Shown here piece by piece: positions 63,427-64,000 of a DNA stretch of 64,000 nt. The notes below the pieces were generated by a model. It made no database searches and was not told the DNA's origin. It worked only from the letters and a program-made list of their open reading frames with translations. Source of the DNA: Vandiemenella viatica. Taxonomy: Eukaryota; Arthropoda; Insecta; Orthoptera; Morabidae. The stretch spans positions 221,009,473-221,073,472 of the forward strand of contig JARYHS010011408.1 in the NCBI GenBank assembly GCA_031002005.1, in the 5' to 3' direction. The stretch's first letter is position 1. Each line of letters begins with the position of its first letter. Made by a program: the position numbers and the translations under genes.

Positions 63427-63439
63427 GTAAATTCATCAG

Positions 63440-64000
63440 ACTTTCCTCATTGGAACAGTTGATACTAGATTGAACATCTTTAGTTGGGTTACTATCATTT
63501 GGAACAGCAATTTTATCATTACTGTCAGCTGTAGGAGGTACTATAAAGGCACTGTGAGTTGAAATTTTACCTAAATCAGGTATAGAAGTATTAATATCAG
63601 AATTTCAAAGTACATTAATAACAGATTTGGCTGTCAAAACAGTGGTTGTAGAAAAATTACAGGAACTTTGCACTGAAGGTTGGTTGAGGATTTGAATAAG
63701 TGCTTTCATCATGAACTGTTTGAAATCTTCCAAGAACTTTGTATGATTGGCTTCCCACTTATGAAATGCTGAAGGAATGTCTACTGGTTTTCATGATGGA
63801 ATAACATTAGTATTTGCATTAGGATCTTTTGGTACTGGGTGTAAATCTTTACTGTCAACTATAGGTGCCTGCTGTTCAGGTAGAACTTCAGGATTTACAT
63901 TGTTTGCAATATTAATATTACTTACTGCTGGCTGACTAATTTCTTCACCAGTAAGTGTTAAAATATCTGTGTGCCACAAAATAGACTCTTCATGTGGACA
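63440..64000 (-). pseudogene. Decayed hydrophilic coding frame, possible gag-like TE protein (partial)
   Basis: One - strand frame of about 185 codons is open except for two TGA codons (near 63791 and 63602). It reads SQPAVSNINIANNVNPEVLP, FHKWEANHTKFLEDFKQFMM and STHSAFIVPPTADSNDK. It is rich in Asn, Ser, Pro and Thr, with one helical stretch, as in gag-like or ORF1-like TE proteins. I do not recognise the family. It begins about 15 bp after a POMT2 splice donor and runs off the window. Confidence 0.45.

Noticed and set aside
62008..62060. A functional tRNA gene
   Set aside because: A and B boxes are present, but the sequence runs straight into a SINE body with an A-tail and target duplication, and I could not fold a clean cloverleaf.

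Overview
This window is insect nuclear DNA: AT-rich, full of GT-AG (and one GC-AG) introns, poly(A)-tailed retroelements, a tRNA-derived SINE and microsatellites. The SINE type, the Penelope remnants and the very large TE-packed introns suggest a big-genome polyneopteran such as an orthopteroid. That placement is inference; the sequence alone does not name a species.

One host gene runs through the whole window on the + strand: POMT2 (twisted in flies), the ER protein O-mannosyltransferase. I assembled 11 consecutive internal exons from 463 to 63426. All intron phases agree, giving about 488 codons that cover the middle and late membrane segments, the three-MIR region and part of the C-terminal membrane domain. 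The first exons lie upstream and the last ones downstream. One intron (17010-23706) uses a GC donor.

Almost everything else is transposon sequence inside the introns. Intron 1 (572-12001) holds a hAT-like non-autonomous element nearby at 1-405, a complete very young Ty3/gypsy element on the - strand (997-6263: 495-bp LTRs identical by eye, CTAAC target duplication, one intact 1352-codon gag-pol frame, tRNA-Ser primer site), a 175-bp tandem repeat broken by insertions, and a repeat carrying a hammerhead-ribozyme-like core. Later introns hold LINE fragments, three Penelope-like (PLE) fragments, a 1.04-kb TRIM (26370-27410) inside an older LTR copy, a decayed two-gene ISL2EU-type transposon (about 37255-42242: SWIM/YqaJ nuclease and THAP/DDE transposase in convergent order), an intact EN-RT LINE of 1023 codons with a 47-nt A-tail (46346-49497), a mariner split by a LINE, and a set of long palindromic foldback repeats between 50.8 and 56.7 kb.

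The most unusual signal is that several otherwise different palindromic repeats carry the same architecture: a short stem I, a CUGAUGA-like core, a stem II hairpin, GAAA, a minimal stem III, then the other half of stem I. The best copies are at 22386-22431, 22608-22653 and 11353-11391. This is the layout of type I hammerhead ribozymes known from Penelope-like elements and retrozymes. One palindrome (50817-51134) is 145/146 identical between arms and sits inside a 15-bp target duplication, which points to retrotransposition rather than cut-and-paste.
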